The notes: generated from the sequence alone by a model not told the origin. A stretch of 64,000 nucleotides of DNA from Symbiodinium natans (GCA_905221605.1 CAJNDS010002634.1:376501-440500), one strand, 5' to 3'; shown: positions 10,231 through 21,862, counted from the first letter of the stretch. Program-made: numbers and translations.

Positions 10231-11780
10231 CGACTGCAAGCGCAGCGCGCTTGAGCCTTGGTGGCTGTTTATTCGAACCTCAAAATCCCAGGACATACTT
10301 CTGGCCAAGACCCAAGAATCGTGTAAGGGGTTTATACTCATTCTCTACATGGGCTTGTGAAAGTGCACCTTCCGCCCGAACGCCCCTGTCTGTTGGTGGA
10401 ATCCCAAGCTCACATTCACAAATTTCATGCATAATAGCATATAGACGATTCAACCTTCACTGTTTACACAGAGAACATGATGTAATATGTAATATTGTAC
10501 AGTTCATGTAATATGCATATACATATACATATACATATACATATATATACACATATCATTTGACCCGATGTCTACATGTATATGTAGTATCAAAATGTAT
10601 CACATACGTGTCTCTAAACTTGCAAGCCTATCTGAACTCGCCAATCCAATGCAAGGTCCGAAGCCCCCCCCGATGGCTTGGCTTTGCTTGCCTGTTTGTG
10701 CACTGGTGCGCAGCCTTTCCATTTGGCCGCACGCCTGAGTGAGCCTAAGCCCTAAACCCTAAACCCTAAACCCTAAACCCCTAAACCCTAAACCCTAAGG
10801 GTTTCTTTCGAGTTTCTGGGGCTGCGTGAGCATCCCAGAGGGTGTACAGATTGCGGTTGATAGAGAGCCGGCCAGAAGCTCTTTACAGAGCACCTCTCCA
10901 AAGGCGGGAGGCAAAGAGCAGAAATGGGGCAGAGCCCGAGGCTCTTGTGCCATGTTGAAGTGCCGCAGGATCACCGCTTTTTGAGAGGAGTTCTTGGGGG
11001 CTGAGTAGTAGCCTTTTAGCTTTTGGGTTTTTTTTATAGTCCGACCATAATTGAAAGGGTGAACCTTTTTTTGGCCCAGGGTTCTCAGCAACGAGGAGTT
11101 TGGGGCTCAAGAAGGGCCTTGCCAAACGTGTCAGCGCAGACCAAAGAATGTCTGTCAGCTGCACTTTTCACAGCTCCGATGCCCGGTGCCGTCAAAGAGG
11201 AAGCCAGAGGGTTTAGGGTTTAGGGGTTAGGGGTTAGGGTTTAGGGTTTATAGGGTCGAAGGCATCCCGTTACGCCAGAGGAGAGGGGCATGTTGGACAT
11301 GTGTTCTCTTGCTTTCCTCCTGCTTCGGAGGGGTGGGTCCTTATAAACACCTTGAAACTTCATGTCAAGACCTTTTGGGGCATGTCCAGGCCAGAACATC
11401 ACCAGCCCCGAAACCCATCTCAGACTCTACCCCAACACTGCACTCACCCCCCCCCCCCCCTCTCCCCTCCCAAACCGCCGTTTTAGCTCCATGTGCAGTT
11501 CACTTTCACTCGCCCAACTTCGTTCGCGCCCCTCCACTCCTTCTTGGCCAGGCGGAGGAAGCTCAGGCACAGGCCCAACGATTGGCCGAGGACTTGGGGG
11601 AATGTCCCACATGAATCGTTCTCTTCTTTTTGTTGGCACGGAGGGTGGGGGAAGAGGCTTAGGGTTTTGTTGTCGAGCCCTGAACCCAGTCCCCCTCCAC
11701 ATGTTGAACCCCAAGAAACTTAAAGCTTTAAAGCCTAAACCCCATGGGCTTAGGGCTTAGGATGCCAAAAAGGGGATAAT
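10231..11780. other. Non-coding stretch
   Basis: The stretch holds a TATACA microsatellite (about 10508-10557), a CCCTAAA array (10749-10797), a TTTAGGG block (11211-11250) and poly-C (about 11448-11462). Short overlapping open frames on both strands at 10.8-11.2 kb and 11.3-11.7 kb show no motif. No gene is called. Confidence 0.5.
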
Positions 11781-11876
11781 CTTGGGATGTTACCCCTTAT
11801 ACTAACAGTCCTTCATAGGGATTAGTATCGGGGGTATATAATCCCTAGAAAGGGCGTTTAGCATAAGGGGGAACGC
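11781..11876. mobile_element. Hairpin element, CTTGGGATG family
   Basis: The left end is CTTGGGATGTTACCCC with CTTATACTAACAGTCC. The right half has GCATAAGGGGGAAC. The last bases of the right end are degraded. It is related to the copies near 2.36, 23.99, 42.49, 45.54 and 56.26 kb. Confidence 0.6.
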
Positions 11877-12001
11877 AGGGGTTCCGGGCAGAGGGTGTTG
11901 CATCAGCAAGCGGCCGTTCGCGCTGCCAGGACTTGGACAGAGCGCAGGACCAAGCGCAGAGGCTGCAAGCTCACCCTAAAGCTCTGTACCTCAGCTACCT
12001 A

Positions 12002-12083
12002 CAGAAAACTCCAGAAAGTTGGAACATCCTGATCCCCATACCCCAAGATTTTTTCCATGTTCCAACTTTCCGGAGTTTACTGT
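12002..12083. mobile_element. Compact hairpin element upstream of the MGCQTS gene
   Basis: Left CAGAAAACTCCAGAAAGTT and right AACTTTCCGGAGTTTACTG are inverted copies with few mismatches, and the match continues through GGAACAT/ATGTTCC. The loop is only about 25 bp. The element is non-coding. It lies about 310 bp upstream of a start codon and could be an element in the 5' region. Confidence 0.6.
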
Positions 12084-12394
12084 AACCCCAGAGAAGTGAA
12101 ATGTTTGTTTGTTCCGGGGGCTGATGATGCCTCGGCCTTGGCTTCCCAGACTAAGAGGAACCGATGTGACCTTGCGACCTTGAAGATAGCAAGCACACCC
12201 CCAAGCAGGTGAAGCACTTCCTGCTGTTGTAAGGGTACATGAGGTAGATAAACTGTTTGATGCGGACCCTTTATGGCCAGTTCTGTGCCCTGAAGGCCCG
12301 GCTAATCGCCATTTGGGCCCGAGCACTTCTAGCAATTTGCTGGCTTCGAAGCCGTTGGATTGCAAGCATCGCCTTACCTCCCTCTTGTCTCAGC

Positions 12395-12955
12395 ATGGGT
12401 TGCCAGACCAGCAACTTAGTAGCTGAATGAGTACACTTTACCCTTTTTGGGGATACCAGAATCCTATAGAACTGAACGTGTACACCTCTTTTGAGGAGGA
12501 CTTATGAACCCAGCAACGAAGGCAAGGTTGCAGCACCGGCGGCCGCAGACAAGGCGCCCATCGCAGCGACCGAGGCGCTCGCCGACTCGAAGACTTCGAC
12601 CGAGGCGCCCGCTGCCGAGCCTCTTCACTCGCAGGGCGTGGAGGCCATGGAAGAGATCAAGGAAGAAGCCAAGGAAGAGGTGACTTGCCGCTGGATAGTA
12701 GGAAACGTCGGGAATATGGGGTACCCTATAGTAATCCCTTAAAGGGTATATAGAGGGGGATATATATATATATCTCTGTATATATATATATATACATATA
12801 GGGCCCTCATTCCCTCATTCCTCTGCCAACCGACAGCAAGGTGAAGGAGGAGGCGGCGGCCATCACCGAGATGAAAGAGGAGCTCAAGGAGGAGCTCAAG
12901 GAATTCCAGGCTGAGGTCGCCGATGTTCCCAAGGTGCTGGACGCGACCTTGTCAG
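12395..12955 (+). CDS. Acidic helical protein with MGCQTS lipidation-type N-terminus (partial)
   Basis: Three exons can be placed: 12395-12410, 12522-12679 and 12841-12955. Exon 1 is only 16 bases (ATGGGTTGCCAGACCA). Joined to exon 2 it gives MGCQTSKVAAPAAADKAP. Gly2 with Ser6 fits N-myristoylation, and Cys3 fits palmitoylation. Exon 2 is Ala/Pro/Thr-rich and ends in a helix (EAMEEIKEEAKEE). Exon 3 continues it in the same phase (VKEEAAAITEMKEELKEELK). Exon 3 ends in phase 1 at a consensus GTGAGG donor, and the next exon was not found. Intron 1 is an inverted-repeat element with donor GC. Intron 2 has GT...AG. A membrane-anchored coiled-coil role is a guess; no family was recognised. No lesion is visible in these exons. 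Confidence 0.65.
12411..12521 (+). mobile_element. Introner-type element forming intron 1 of the MGCQTS gene
   Basis: The intron starts GCAA and then CTTAGTAGCTGA. It ends CCCAGCAACGAAG and is followed again by GCAA. The element is thus flanked by a 4-bp GCAA duplication. Its ends, CTTAGTAGCTG and the complement of CAGCAACGAAG, are inverted copies. Removing one GCAA plus the element joins exon 1 to exon 2 in frame. The donor is GC, and the acceptor AAG comes from the element's own end. A second copy of this family is at 61153-61259. Confidence 0.75.
12680..12840 (+). mobile_element. Intron 2 of the MGCQTS gene, introner-like
   Basis: The intron begins GTGA followed by CTTGCCGC. It ends ACAGCAAG before another GTGA. 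The GTGA pair fits a 4-bp target duplication, and CTTGC/GCAAG are short inverted ends. The middle has GGGGTACCCTATAG and a TA microsatellite (about 12759-12801). The inverted repeat is weaker than in the other intron elements, so this one could be older or a chance resemblance. Confidence 0.5.
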
Positions 12956-14432
12956 GTGAGGCCAAGACCTGCGATCTCTTCGGCATGTGTGGTCCATGAG
13001 AGCTGCCCACATAGATGCACCCTTACCTGGGGAAAAAGGGCCCTTCTTGCATTACCTTCTGTTCTTTCAGAGGGTTCAAAAGGGGGCCATCCTCGGTGTA
13101 GACGTGGTTTGTGGGCGAACCATGTTCCAGGCTCCAGGGGGAGATAGGCCCCTGGTGAAATTCGTCTGGCCCACAGATGTTGGCGTCAGACCTTGCAGTC
13201 CCGCACGATCATGTGCACTTTCTGCCTGGGTCGCAACGATGTTTTGTGACTAAGGCGGGTGAAGTTTCGAGTTTCTATGTCGGCACTTGCGTCCTTAATT
13301 GAGGAGTTCGCCTGACAGTTCGGACATCGTACCAGAAACATTGCCCGCACATGCCACGCAGTGATTCCTTGTCCTTCAGGGGTTGAATTTGCGAAGACTT
13401 GTTTTAAGGTTCAGGGTTTTAGGGTTTAGGGTTTCTGCGTGCAGATGGTTTCGACATCGGGCCCTGTAAACCAATCCTCTTTGCGGGGTGGAGGGTTCAG
13501 GGGTTTGCCAAACACGGCTCACGGGCCAGACTGTTGCGAGGCTGGTTTCCATGAGTCCCAGGGGCGCCCGGCGCCCTTTTTGTAAGGAACCTAAACCCCA
13601 ACAAAAGGGAATCAGGGCCCACGCTGGGTCCCAGGGACAGAGTGGGGAGGTTAAGGGTTTAGGGTTTCGGGTTCTCGGTAGCCCCTTGGGATACTTTGTA
13701 TGTTCCCTTACTGGGCTTGAGACGACTACATGTAGGAATGTTTTTCAGGGCGCCCTGAACCCTAAAACCTAAACCCTGCTTTAAGGGCCCATCCGAGGGT
13801 GTGGGAGGGTGTTCATGGGTTCAGGGTGCACTAAACACTAAACCCTAAACCCTAAACCCTAAACCCTAAACCCTAAACCCTAAACCCTAAACCCTAAACC
13901 CTAAACCCTAAACCCTAAACCCTAAACCCTAAACCCTAAACCCTAAACCCTAAACCCTAAACCCTAAACCCGGAGACCTCGACTTAACCCTGCGGAGCGG
14001 GTGCTTGTGTGCGCGCAGTGCGGGTGGCGAAACCCTAAACCCTAAACCCTAAACCCTAAACCAGGCCAAGCCTGGGATTGCATGCAGCCAACGGGCACAG
14101 CAGAGGGCAGAGGGCCTCTGGCTGAACAGCTCCTGGTTTGGTTCTACTTAGGGTTTAGGGATTTAGGGTTTGAAGACTTTCCTAACCCTAAACTCCCCAA
14201 AGGGTTTGTGGACTTTCCTAAGCCCGCAACCCTAAACCCTGAACCCTAACCCCTAAACCCTAAACCCTAAAGGGGCTTGTAGACTGCTTAGTCCCCGCGC
14301 CTCCCGACTGGTGAAGGCTTGCGGCTGACAAGATCAATCTCCTCAGTGAGATGGCGCAGGCCATGTTTGCGGGGTTTAGGGTTTAGGGTTTCGGGTTTAG
14401 GGTTTTGCGTTTTGGGTTTTGGGTTGGAGTAC
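12956..14432. other. Non-coding stretch; continuation of the MGCQTS gene not found
   Basis: The stretch contains unique sequence to about 13400, a copy of a GCCCCTTGGGATA...GGGCTTGAG motif (13680-13720) also found near 27062 and 51540, and then long telomere arrays. A frame at 12987-13253 has no motif. A short helical frame, INLLSEMAQAMFAG, lies at 14333-14371 before GGGTTTAGGG and may be an exon. Confidence 0.4.
13832..13970. repeat. Long CCCTAAA array
   Basis: About nineteen nearly perfect CCCTAAA units make this the longest homogeneous telomere-type block in the window. Unique sequence on both sides shows it is interstitial. Confidence 0.95.
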
Positions 14433-14760
14433 TGTACATGAATACATGTTTTTGGTTCTGGGCTCCCATGATAGCTACTTATACCTAAAAAGTATGGATA
14501 GGAATCCCCACTCTGCCCCTAAGACCCAGAGTGGGCCCTTATTCCTTTTTTCTGGGGGGTTTAGGTTCCTTATACATCCTCTTCAAACAAAGGCGCCCTT
14601 TTTATTCCTAGGTTACTCTTGGGTCTAAATGTTTGTTTGTGTGCAGACCGGCCTGCTTAAAGTCTGTTTTTTGTTTTTTTTTCTGGGCTGTGCCTTCGCA
14701 CGCAGTCGTCCGTGCTGATGTTCGGGCTCAGTTCACGTTGGGTCAAAAAGTTACTTTGAG
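14433..14760 (+). repeat. Duplicated segment A (partner at 19470-19765)
   Basis: The segment carries a hairpin-type element (about 14468-14627: CAGAGTGGG/CCCACTCTG, GCGCCCTTTTT) and then GTGTGCAGACCGGCC. After that comes a probable exon ending AGTCGTCCGTGCTGATGTTC. The copy at 19.5 kb matches over about 300 bp with scattered changes. The exon frame LRTQSSVLMFGLS is readable in the 19.5 kb copy. No function is recognised. Confidence 0.6.
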
Positions 14761-15137
14761 CCCTGAGCCCTAAAACCTAAACTCACGCGCCCGAAACTCC
14801 GACTTAAATCTTCACAAGCCAGCGCCTGACAAGCTCACCTCATTTTTCCTGCTGATGGACCCCCTGTGTTTAGGCTTTCTGCGTCGCATAGCATGACCGT
14901 AGAATAAGAATGTGCGCGCGCGTCAGCGAAAAAGTAGAACAATCCGCAGAACAGCCAGACGAATAGGAATATGAAAGAAAAGGCCATTAGGAATAACTAG
15001 TAGCTAGATCATCCTAAACCCTAAACCCTAAACCCTAAACCCTTCGCCGCTAAAGGTTAAGGCTAATAATGCACGAAACGCAAGAAGCCGAGGCACAGGC
15101 AGCAACTCTGCAGGTTTAGGGTTTAGGGTCTAGGGTT

Positions 15138-15250
15138 TAGGAATCCCCCACTCTGTCCCTAGGACCCAGAGTGGGCTTGTCCGCTTTTCTACTTCATGTT
15201 AAACCCCTTTAAACCAAAAAGGGCACCCTTTTACTCCTAGGTAAAAGAGT
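15138..15250. mobile_element. Fragment of the CAGAGTGGG hairpin element
   Basis: AGGAATCCCCCACTCTGTCC, GACCCAGAGTGGGC and then AAACCAAAAAGGGCACCCTT and ACTCCTAGGT match the elements at 14.47 and 19.49 kb. The interior is shorter. Another right-end fragment is near 18495-18545. Confidence 0.55.
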
Positions 15251-17021
15251 TTCAGAGTGAGAGGCGATGAAGGGTAGATTTTGTGAGGACGTATTCGAGC
15301 ATTTCAAGGCTTGATGTGGGCATGTTTGGCCCCTTTCAGTGTTGGGATCGCTCTGGGATGCCTGGAACGAGCTTGTCCAGAGATGCACGGACTGCAGAGC
15401 CCTCCCCCCCCTCCCCCACACACACAAACCTAGTAGTAGAGTAGGTAACCTTTAACCTTTTTGGGGTATTATAATTCCCCAAAGGTTAACCTTGAATTCC
15501 CCCCAGGTTACTGGACAGCTAAGCAACCCTAAACCCTAAACCCTTGTGGCATCAGATTCTGCCTTGCCAGGCGCAGGCGGATGCCGACCAGCTCCTTTGC
15601 GACACCAAGGCCCGCAGGAGCATCGGTTTAGGGTTTCGGGTTTAGGGTTTCGGGGTTAGGCGGTTTTTTTTGCGGGTTTTGGGTGCAATAGAGGGGTCGG
15701 AAGAACTACTAATATTGCTAATAGTATGCTTCTATGGTCCCTGTTATACTTCTACTATAATAAACGCCCGAAACCTTATGGTTATTAATAAGGCCCTTAG
15801 GGTTGAGGGATGTTGAAGGTGAGTCATGGCGCTTGAGGGCGCCACAGTCAAGTGAGCCCAAATTAAGGGGTACATCACCCTACATACAGGCTCCTTAATA
15901 TTCTAGTAGGAAGCCGACTTGAGTTTGCAGAGCCCACCGTCTTATGTGGACCCGAGCAAGCCCCAGGCTCTTCCAGGCTCGCCAGCTTGTATCAGGCTGC
16001 AAAACCCCGGGAAGCCTTGCGCCTGCCTGGTTTAGGGTTTAGAGTTTAGGGTTTAGGGTTTAGGGTTTAGGGTGTTAGCGTACCCCCGACTCTGGTGCAC
16101 GAGGCAAGCTTCGAGACCCGGCTGGGCGACCGCAGCAAAGCTTTGGCGGGGGGCACTCAGAAGTCGTTGGGTTTAGGGCTTGGGGTTTATAGCGCTTAGG
16201 GCCGGGAGCACCCAGAAGTCGTGCTGTTCGAGCTTCAATGAAGCTTGTAGGGTTTTGGGCCTAGGGTTTAGGGTTGTCTGATTTTGTTTGTCTGGCTTTT
16301 CTCTGTGACGCTTTCCCCTCCTAAGGCCCCCATTGCACCCGCAAGCCTTCTCCCTGTTGCGTGGGTCGCTCTTCTTAGGGTAGCTACATGGTCCTTTACT
16401 ATCGGCCCTTCATTGGGGAACCCATACATACCCCTTAAATTACCCCGTAAAACCCAAGGGGCCCAGACTTCCGGACCCTTCAAAGAAAGTAAGGGAAAAC
16501 GTAACTACCCTTTAGATCTCTTGGAGCGGACTGGTTCTTTTCCTTGTTTGTATTGGGAGGTTGGGTTTTGTCTTCAGGGTGTCCAGGATAGTAGGAAAGA
16601 AGCAGTAATAACAACAATAGTCATGGTAACGATGGTAATACTGGTAGTAACAAAAATAGGAACCTCTATGCCCTAGACAGAGCCAAATCCCGAAGTCCTA
16701 CTCCCCTCGAAGGCTCGTAGAGTCTGGAACCTTAAGCCCCTAAACCCTAAACCCTAAACCCTAAACCCTAAACCCTAAACCCTAAACCCTAAACCCTAAA
16801 CCCTAAACCCTAAACCCTAAACCCTAAACCCTAAACCCGAGGCCGAGATGGAGGAAGCCCACGGTAAGGTTCGCCGGCGCCACCTCCCTCCTTCACCAGA
16901 TATGGGGTGTGGGGTGCAAGTTGATACTTGGAGGGTTTAGGGTTTGGGGTTTGGGGTTTAGGGTTAGGCGAGGACACCGCAAGCGTGCTGCAAAAGGGTT
17001 TAGGGTGTAGGGTTTAGGGTA
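15251..17021. other. Telomere arrays with micro-exons
   Basis: Two micro-exon candidates stand out. The first is 15577-15625: acceptor GCGCAG, residues ADADQLLCDTKARRSI, donor GTTTAGGG. The second is 16842-16862: acceptor CCCGAG, residues AEMEEAH, donor GTAAGG. A third possible piece, ASFETRLGDRSKALAG, is near 16103-16150. All are acidic/helical and may belong to one long gene with repeat-filled introns. The array at 16738-16838 is pure CCCTAAA. An inverted-repeat region around 15690-15800 resembles one near 62.24 kb. Confidence 0.35.
16738..16838. repeat. CCCTAAA array
   Basis: About fourteen perfect heptamers end directly at a CCCGAG acceptor before a 21-base candidate micro-exon. Confidence 0.95.
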
Positions 17022-17166
17022 CTTGGGGTTTCATGGTACTTAACAGCCCAATTATGACTGTACTTATAACCCAATCATAGCCACACTAGGGCACGTACAG
17101 TAAGGGGCTTATAGGTTATAAGTACAGTTATCATTGGGTGATGAGTAATTACCATGAACCTCCAAG
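17022..17166. mobile_element. Hairpin element, CTTGGAGGTTCATGG family
   Basis: The left end is CTTGGGGTTTCATGGTACTT and the right end is ACCATGAACCTCCAAG. The interior has complementary GTACTTATAACCCAAT and GGTTATAAGTACAG. It is non-coding. Relatives are at about 17870-17937 (right half) and 54169-54289. Confidence 0.7.
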
Positions 17167-17869
17167 TGCCGGGTCTCTGTTGAGGGGTCGTCTTGTCTCA
17201 AGTGGAAAAGGTCAGATGGAGTTGTCACATGATGGATGGCGGGACGAGTGAACGCAACTGGGGTTCCAGACCTGAGCCTGCGTGGGTCATCCTGGATCAT
17301 GTAGCCTAGAGGGTGGTACCATGCTGGAATTGTTTACAGCAAGCTGATCATGTAGAAACCCTAAACCCCAAACCCTAAACCCATGTTGTTTTTTGGTGCC
17401 GCAACTGGACCCTGTGGATAAGGAAAACGGCTGCCGGTGTCGAACTCCACGCACATGCTTCGCGCTCATGAGGTGTGGGGCCATGGACTTAGGACTACGA
17501 GCTGTCAACACTCACCCGGACCTTTTTAGCAACTTTGCCCCATCTCCAATGTTCCAAGCCGGTTTAAGCTGGAGGGGTGATCATAGTTGACAGTCGTACC
17601 TAATGGTTTATGACAGTTTTAGTTCGTTCACAAGAGTTTAGAAGGTGCTTTCGTAAGGCAGATCGTCTCTGCTGCTCCTCACCAACGCCCAAGCCTCATG
17701 GCATCCCACCCCGGCTGAGCCATGGATGATGCGCCGCCAGCCACACCGGCGCCCCCCCTGCCGTCGTGCCTGCCAGAACCTAGGCCGGCTCAGGGTTTAG
17801 GATTGCGGTTTCAAACTCAGCCGATAACCTGTTTCACTTGCTACCTTTTTTTGGGAGGGGGGCTAGGCC

Positions 17870-17937
17870 CTAATGTGGCTATAATTGGGCTATAAGTACA
17901 GTCATAATTGGGTTATTACGTACCATGAACCTCCAAG
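17870..17937. mobile_element. Right half of a CTTGGAGGTTCATGG family element
   Basis: GGCTATAAGTACAGTCATAA and ACCATGAACCTCCAAG match the right half of the 17.0 kb element. The left end is missing or replaced by unrelated sequence. Confidence 0.5.
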
Positions 17938-18579
17938 AAGCCCTTGCTTAGGCTTCGCCTTGAGGGAATCAGGGCAGCTTGTTGTGTTAGTTTCCCTCGT
18001 CTTGCGTGGACTCGGCTGTTCAAATTCCGCAACCTCAGGGAAGCTTGAAAGCTCTGGTTCTGCTAACTCGAATTCCCACGGAAGGTGGCTCAATGCTGAG
18101 ATTCTGCCGGTGGACTGGGGCATCTTGTCTCGTGCAACTTCAAACCTCTAAATTCATGCTAATCACCGCGCAGGCCCCAAAACCTGGGAATGGGAAGCGA
18201 CCTTGACGTTTCTGGAGTTCAGGAGGATTTCTGATTGGGCTTGAGATCTCTGGTTCGGGATTTGGGGGGGTCAGTGACCAAATAGAAGCCCTAAACCCTA
18301 AACGCGAAACCCGGAAGCCTCTGCCACTTGGCACTCCTCGAGTTGCCACTACGGGGCCTCATATAATTATCCTGGGAGCCCTTAACGCCTCATCTGGGCC
18401 CCTAGATGGAGGTAGTAGTAGGTTCCTTCATGGCTGTTATTGCGATGATTGTGAAGTTCCCTTATGAAGGGTCCAGCTTCCCTTCCCCTTGAAACGAAGA
18501 AAGGGCACCCCCTCTTTACTCCTAGGCTACTCTTGGGTCTAGAATGTCTACCACTATCTCACATGTATATGGGTAGTTC

Positions 18580-18690
18580 CCTAAATTAGGGTCCCTTTTT
18601 GGGGGTCCCTTTTAAACAAGGCTGCCGCCTTTTAATGGTTTAATGGGTACCCAACAAGCATCCCTAATTTAGGAGACTACCCCATGATCA
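18580..18690. mobile_element. Hairpin element with ATGGGTAGT...ACTACCCCAT ends
   Basis: ATGGGTAGTTCCCTAAATTA on the left and CCCTAATTTAGGAGACTACC with CCAT on the right are inverted copies around a GC-rich middle. No coding frame. Confidence 0.5.
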
Positions 18691-19142
18691 TATTGTAGGG
18701 TTACCTTCTCCTCAGGTACCCTAACCTTGGAAACCCCCCCAGGTAAATAGCCCCACGCCCCAAACCCTAAACCCTAAACCCATATCACTAGTTCGTTGAG
18801 GCATGATGTTGTCGCAGTTCACCGACTTCCTGGCCGCCTGCCGTGGCACGGCCTGTTGGACCCAGGCCCGGTTTTTGGGGTTTAGGGTTTAGGGTTTAGG
18901 GTTTAGGGTTTAGGCAGTGGTGAGGAGTCCTGCTGCAAACAGGGTTTAGGGTTTAGGTGCTGACTCTTGCTTTTATGACTACTGTTATGCTACTTTTACG
19001 TAGTAACTCGTATGGTGGTTTCTAGTATTCCTACTAGAATCAGCGGTTTTGCTGGTAGTATCATTGCTGCTACTCTGACTGCTATTGTTGCCATTGAGGT
19101 TATGCGTTGCCTCACCAAGATTCCACAAGTAACTTGGGGAGA

Positions 19143-19320
19143 AGGGTTTAGGAGTCTTGGGTATCTGGGGTGCAGGGCAACTTGTGAAGGGAAGCCACAG
19201 GAAAGACGGTACCTCTGAGCTAGAAGCCCCTTGCTTGAACCGGCCCTTCCGAACACCGGGCTGCAACCACCTGAAGCCATGTGGGGCTTCCCTTTCTCCA
19301 CATGCTCTGCAATTTGGTGT
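19143..19320 (-). repeat. Inverted duplicate segment B (partner at 29060-29375)
   Basis: Read on the minus strand this segment (GCTTCAGGTGGTTGCAGCCC, GGAAGGGCCGGTTCAAGC, TTCCTGTGGCTTCCCTT) matches the plus strand at 29.06-29.37 kb. The shared frame HMASGGC...FGRAGSS looks like a small exon. In the 29 kb copy an element of about 110 bp interrupts it, and here the site is empty. Confidence 0.6.
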
Positions 19321-19469
19321 GTCACTTCAGGGTGCAGGACCCACGCCCGAACCCGTGTTAAACGTCCATTGCCATGTTTATCATATTATGATAATAATCT
19401 TCGTTTTCATCATTCTTTTCGAATCCAGATCTCTCAGCTCAAGGGTGCCGGGTTGAGGAATGGATGAAT

Positions 19470-19765
19470 ACTTTTGTTGGTTCAGGCATGACAGCTACTT
19501 ATACCTAAAAAGTATGTTTAGGAATCCCCACTCTGTCCCTAGGACCCAGAGTGAGCCCTTATTTCTTTATTTGGGGTTTAGGTTCCTGATACATCCTCTT
19601 TAAACCAAAAAGGCGCCCTTTTTAATTCCTAGGTTACTCTTGGGTCTAGATGATTGCGTTTGTGTGCAGACCGGCCCGCTTGAAGTCTGTTTTTTTTTTG
19701 CGCTGCGCCTTCGCACGCAGTCGTCCGTGCTGATGTTCGGGCTCAGCTCCACGTTGGAGAGAGAC
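19470..19765 (+). repeat. Duplicated segment A, second copy
   Basis: Matches 14433-14760, including the CAGAGTGGG-type element (about 19487-19650) and the exon-like end LRTQSSVLMFGLS before CTCCACG. The order element-then-exon is kept in both, so the element may be an intron of a duplicated gene. Confidence 0.6.
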
Positions 19766-21445
19766 TTTCATGCAACTCCATGCAAGTATACCAATACTAA
19801 GTATTTAACCTGGGGTTGGAACTGACACGCCGAATCCTAAACTCCTGAAGCCCTAAACCCGGACCGCCTCCCCCCGAAAGCCGAATGAATGCCCTCAACA
19901 CTTGAGGACTGACAAACATGGGCAATTGTAAGTGAGGTTTTGTGGCGAGTAAGGGCTGTCTGACGTATAGCCCGACTTATACTCAGAAGCTTAACCGCTT
20001 CCCTTTGTTTGGTTTAAGTTATTTGATGTATCAACGATGCCAACCCTAAAGCAAGGGAGTATAGGGGTTACTGCTAAGCGTTCTAAATTTCGAACAAACC
20101 CGCCATAAACCCTGAACCTTACACCCCAATGTAGGCTACCCAACCTATAGCCCCACCACCCCCACTCAACCCCAATATTGGGATATTGGGGATTCAGATT
20201 AATTACAAGTGATTGACAAAAATAACTGATGAGCCTTGCACCGAGCCATTGCCCGAGCGTGGCAAGCACAAGCGATGATGAGTTGGACCGCGAGAACGTG
20301 TATGCGAAAGTTCTGCTCCAGGTCTCCTCGCCGATTCGGCAGGAGAGTGCCTTGGACACCCTTGGACGGGTTCAGGGTTTTAGAGTGTAGGGTTTAGGGT
20401 TTCAGGGCTGTCACTTGCAACGCAAACGTATGAGTTTTATCCATGGGTTCAAAACCAATACCGATAGCATCCCCTTAGACTACCTTTGCATGAACAACAT
20501 AACCCCTCCCCCTCTCCCCCCCCCCCCCCCAAAAAAAAAAAGAAAACGCCCATTCACAAAGAAGCCTCGACCATATTTACTCCCATCCAGGGTGAAGTGG
20601 GCAACTGCTGAGTACGGGGTGTCGAGGTGCACAGGCTGGGATCTTAGACTGGTCCTGCTGCTGAAACCACTTGTTGCGCAAGCTACCAAAAACCCCAGTC
20701 TAGTTCACGCCGAGTTACCAAACCCTTGAACTCAAACTCGTGTCAAGGTACCCAAACGTACCCATTCTCAGCAACCCGAAGGCTCAAGTGATGGCACAGT
20801 CAACCCCAAACGCAGCGATTTCTAGAGGCCCCTGTGGTTGACATAGCCCTTCGCCATTATTTTCCACTGTATGCGCACGGCGTGACCAGACGTCATAAAT
20901 AAATAAATATATACATAGATCTATATGTATATATAGATTCGTAAATATGTAGATATATATATATATACATACACAAGTTATTGGCATGTGTATGTGAACC
21001 CCAAGCCCTAAACCCTATTCCGTAAACCCTAGACCCTAAACCCTACCTTAACCCTAGGCCTAGTTTTTGTAGGTGATCTACTTGGGGTTTGGGGTTTAGG
21101 GTTTAGGATTTAGGATTAAAAGCTTAGGGTTTGCTGGAAATGCCCATGAACGAATATGCAGGGGCCCGTATGCTTGGCATGGGAAAAAGAGTAGTTTATA
21201 TTTTGGTCGTTCTAGTTGAATGGAAACCCTAAACCCTGATCCAAGGGGGTGACATCAGTGATTTGTTTGGCTCCTGTAAAAGCTATCGGGATCGGATCGC
21301 AGATTCTGTTTTGCACGTCCAACCCTGAGAACGGAGGATTCAGTCGGATTCAGGGTTGGGATTTAGTTCAGGTTCAGGGTATTTCCAGCAAGATAGGGCA
21401 GAGAATAGATCTTACGTTCCCAGAGCCTCAGGTACATTGGCGCAG

Positions 21446-21748
21446 GACGTTGCCAAGTTCTTGGTCGTTGCTGTCCCAGTGCTTGTTGCTGCATATTGGG
21501 CTCTATGCGGGCAAAGCCCCCGCAAACAGCGCCAGGGAATGTCCCGCAGTATGCTGGTAGCCCTGGGTTCCACCCTGCTATTGGATTTCTTTTGCACCGA
21601 TCAGTACCAGCCGAGCATGCCAGACATGGCGCGAGACTTTGGGGTGCTTCCAGTGCACATGGGCGCGACAATACAGGTCCACTTGTTCACCAGCGCCATA
21701 TTCATGCTACTTTTCGGCCCGCTGTCGGACTACATCGGTCGCCGCCCC
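21446..21748 (+). pseudogene. MFS copy 1, exon 2 (helix 1-2, motif A)
   Basis: The acceptor is GCGCAG before GAC. The frame has an added first hydrophobic segment (VAKFLVVAVPVLVAAYWALC), then the MFS core LLLDFFCTDQYQPSMPDMA and motif A SDYIGRRP. It ends CGCCGCCCC directly before GCTGC, a GC donor. The next exon (22457) starts GTGATCCTGG after CCCAG, giving RRP-VILGG, as in canonical transporters. Confidence 0.7.
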
Positions 21749-21862
21749 GCTGCTTAGCCGATTTCAGGCTTTCTTTTCCAAGGGTACCTTGCGCCCCGAA
21801 TCCGAATTCTTGCCGAAACCTCCTCCTGAGCCCTAAGCTGCGAGAATGCCACTAACAAACAT

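Noticed and set aside
12002-12083. Rho-independent terminator
   Set aside because: The hairpin has MITE-like ends and lies in a eukaryotic context. It is listed as an element instead.
13832-13970. CRISPR-like regular repeats
   Set aside because: The repeats are 7-bp telomere heptamers without spacers. The rest of the window is clearly eukaryotic.
18985-19325. Possible membrane protein in the 18.96-19.14 kb region (both strands open)
   Set aside because: The plus-strand part is a degenerate GCT/GTT/ACT-rich triplet tract and the minus-strand part is explained by duplicated segment B. No consistent gene model.
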